In this document: positions 13,158 through 14,252 of the stretch, piece by piece
How positions within the stretch are numbered: position 1 is the stretch's first letter
Layout of the letters: the number at the start of each line of letters is the position of its first letter
From: Baffinella frigidus
Taxonomy: Eukaryota; Cryptophyceae; Cryptomonadales; Baffinellaceae
Direction of reading: 5' to 3'
DNA: 14,252 nucleotides
NCBI GenBank assembly: GCA_026770585.1
Contig: MU646772.1
Span: 196,295-210,546, forward strand
Program-made: the position numbers and the translations under genes
The notes under the pieces: generated by a model
The model's input: the letters and a program-made list of their open reading frames with translations, nothing else
Told to the model about the DNA's origin: nothing
Database searches by the model: none

Positions 13158-13259
13158 GGGGGGCTTGATGTGATCCGAAAGGAAGCATGGCTTTTCTACA
13201 GAACCAGTTCCGGTGTCCGCCTATGTCGGGAGCTCGAAAAACCTAAAGGACCTAAAGGA
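13158..13259 (+). repeat. R2 dispersed repeat, forward copy
   Basis: Runs from GGGGGGCTTGATGTGATCCG to CTATGTCGGGAGCTCG and ACCTAAAGGACCTAAAGG. With the preceding reverse copy it forms an inverted pair of about 100-bp arms. Confidence 0.9.
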
Positions 13260-13645
13260 TCTCTCGGGCAAGCTGCAACTTTCTCTCGTAGGGAAGAATG
13301 CAATTCCGGAACAAGAAAAAATCTATTCCGCTTCGCAAGGCGTCTACAGCTTACGACACGGGTGTATGCTATCTTAGGCATAAAATCAAGGCTTTCAATA
13401 GCATGAATCAGGCCAGATTCTGGTATGTTCCGAGATGAAATTCAGCGGTGCTGAGCACACCCTGCCGGATCGATGCGCAGAGTCCTCACACACCCCGCAA
13501 AGACTGACGCGTTCAGCGGAGGGCGTCTGACTTCGGAGGCCTAAGTGAATCTATTTTGACGTCCTCTTAACCTTGTGACCTTAGATGCCCTAAGAGCCTA
13601 GATACCCACAGGATGACTCATGGGACACATCTCGTCGGAGGCGCG
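13260..13645. other. Unique sequence, no gene supported
   Basis: Short frames on both strands run out of the R2 copy without coding-like character. No RNA gene or repeat is recognised. Confidence 0.5.
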
Positions 13646-13765
13646 TACAGGGGTACCTCGCTCATAAGAAACCGCCTTCCCCAGGACCCTACAGTAGGCC
13701 TATGCCTATGGCCCTATGGCGGTCCTAGGGGGATGGGCGTTTCTTATGAGCGAGGTACCCCTGTA
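13646..13765. mobile_element. Palindromic MITE-like element, type A ends
   Basis: 120 bp with fully matching terminal repeats (TACAGGGGTACCTCGCTCAT plus AAGAAA) and a well-preserved core (CCCTACAGTAGGCC, GGCCCTATGG, GGTCCTAGG). The flanks show no duplication beyond a possible TA. This is among the best-preserved copies. Confidence 0.93.
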
Positions 13766-13826
13766 GGAATTAGGAACAGACCAGAAAATGCATGGCGAAA
13801 GGGCGACGGGAAGAGACCGTTATCAA

Positions 13827-13877
13827 TACAGGGGTACCTCGCTCATAAGAAATCGCCTCCCCCTAGGACCGTACAGT
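13827..13877 (+). mobile_element. Half palindromic element, left half only
   Basis: Contains TACAGGGGTACCTCGCTCAT, AAGAAATCGCC and CCCCCTAGGACCGTACAGT, then matches nothing in the family. No right terminus follows. It lies 61 bases after the complete copy at 13646-13765. Confidence 0.85.
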
Positions 13878-14067
13878 GCATGTACTCCTTTGGAGGCTTT
13901 GGTTGAGGGCCATGCACGCGAATACACGTTGTGTACGGAGGGAGACAGGGACGCCACAGGGTTATGCAAGACCTTTCTTCACTCATACGCTTGGACCTTT
14001 CTTCATCAATACGCTTCCGGCCCGCCCACTCAGACGCAAGGCGCACCTATCCATCCCGAACCGGGCC

Positions 14068-14188
14068 TACAGGGGTACCTCGCTCATAAGAAACCGAACC
14101 CCCCCTAGGACCACCGTAGGGCCCTAGGCATGGGCCTACTGTAGGGTCCTAGGGGAACGCGGTTTCTTATGAGCGAGGTACCCCTGTA
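14068..14188. mobile_element. Palindromic MITE-like element, type A ends, best reference copy
   Basis: 121 bp. About 29 bases of the terminal repeats match perfectly in inverted orientation. The interior is also largely self-complementary (CCCTAGGACCACCGTAGGGC and GGGCCTACTGTAGGGTCCTA). It begins with TA and ends with TA. Translation of either arm gives recurrent peptides (YRGTSLIRN, GYLAHKK) that are not real protein domains. Confidence 0.93.
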
Positions 14189-14252
14189 TCCGTTCCGAGG
14201 CGGGCCTATCCGCCCCCAACCGGCCCCTTCTCGGCCTTCTCTGAGGCACCCC

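Noticed and set aside
12145-13259. CRISPR-like spaced repeats
   Set aside because: The repeats are about 100 bp or longer, occur in both orientations, and have irregular spacing. There are no cas genes, and the context is eukaryotic.
13613-14127. ORFs with recurrent peptides YRGTSLIRN and GYLAHKK
   Set aside because: These peptides are translations of the terminal repeats of the palindromic elements, appear wherever those repeats occur, and stop in their cores.

Overview
The window looks like repeat-rich, gene-poor nuclear DNA of a eukaryote, probably an alga or related protist. No bacterial operon, rRNA, tRNA or CRISPR array is visible. Coding signal comes in short GC-rich blocks with plausible spliceosomal introns, separated by telomere-like heptamer arrays and at least three families of small non-coding repeats. 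The clearest lineage clue is a minus-strand two-exon gene (474-1282). Its product begins with a signal peptide cut before a phenylalanine (ASG/F), followed by a stretch without acidic residues and a second hydrophobic stretch. This is the layout of plastid preproteins in algae with complex red-derived plastids (heterokonts, cryptophytes, haptophytes, some alveolates). The lineage is an inference; I cannot name the species.

Layout. 1-110 is a GA microsatellite and 126-325 an imperfect tandem duplication. 474-1282 holds the plastid-type gene, whose stop codon lies in a fragment of a palindromic element (437-502). 1283-1990 is non-coding, with small repeats and a possible folded-RNA or inverted-repeat unit (1831-1904). 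2050-2655 is a degenerate satellite enclosing a CCCCTAA array. 2656-4266 is mostly non-coding with tandem repeats and two copies of a dispersed repeat (called R2 here). 4267-4857 is a cluster of palindromic elements. 4949-6599 contains two predicted divergent genes (minus 4949-5533, plus 5937-6599) around a 403-base intergenic region. 6869-7251 holds two more inverted-repeat elements. 7297-9610 is a long degenerate TTTAGGG array with two non-telomeric islands. 9592-10691 has weak coding-like fragments. 10859-14252 is almost entirely repeats: R2 copies, a third family (R3), perfect palindromes, and four copies of a palindromic element of about 120 bp, one of them a half copy.

The genes show no common pathway. 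The strongest theme is the repeat system. Near-perfect palindromes start with TACAGGGG and share an inner core (CCTAC-GTAGG-TCCTAGG plus GGGCCCTA) but carry different ends. The same core turns up in R3 and inside the plastid-type gene. Telomere-like sequence also makes up a predicted intron. All gene models come from reading the sequence alone, without transcript or database support.
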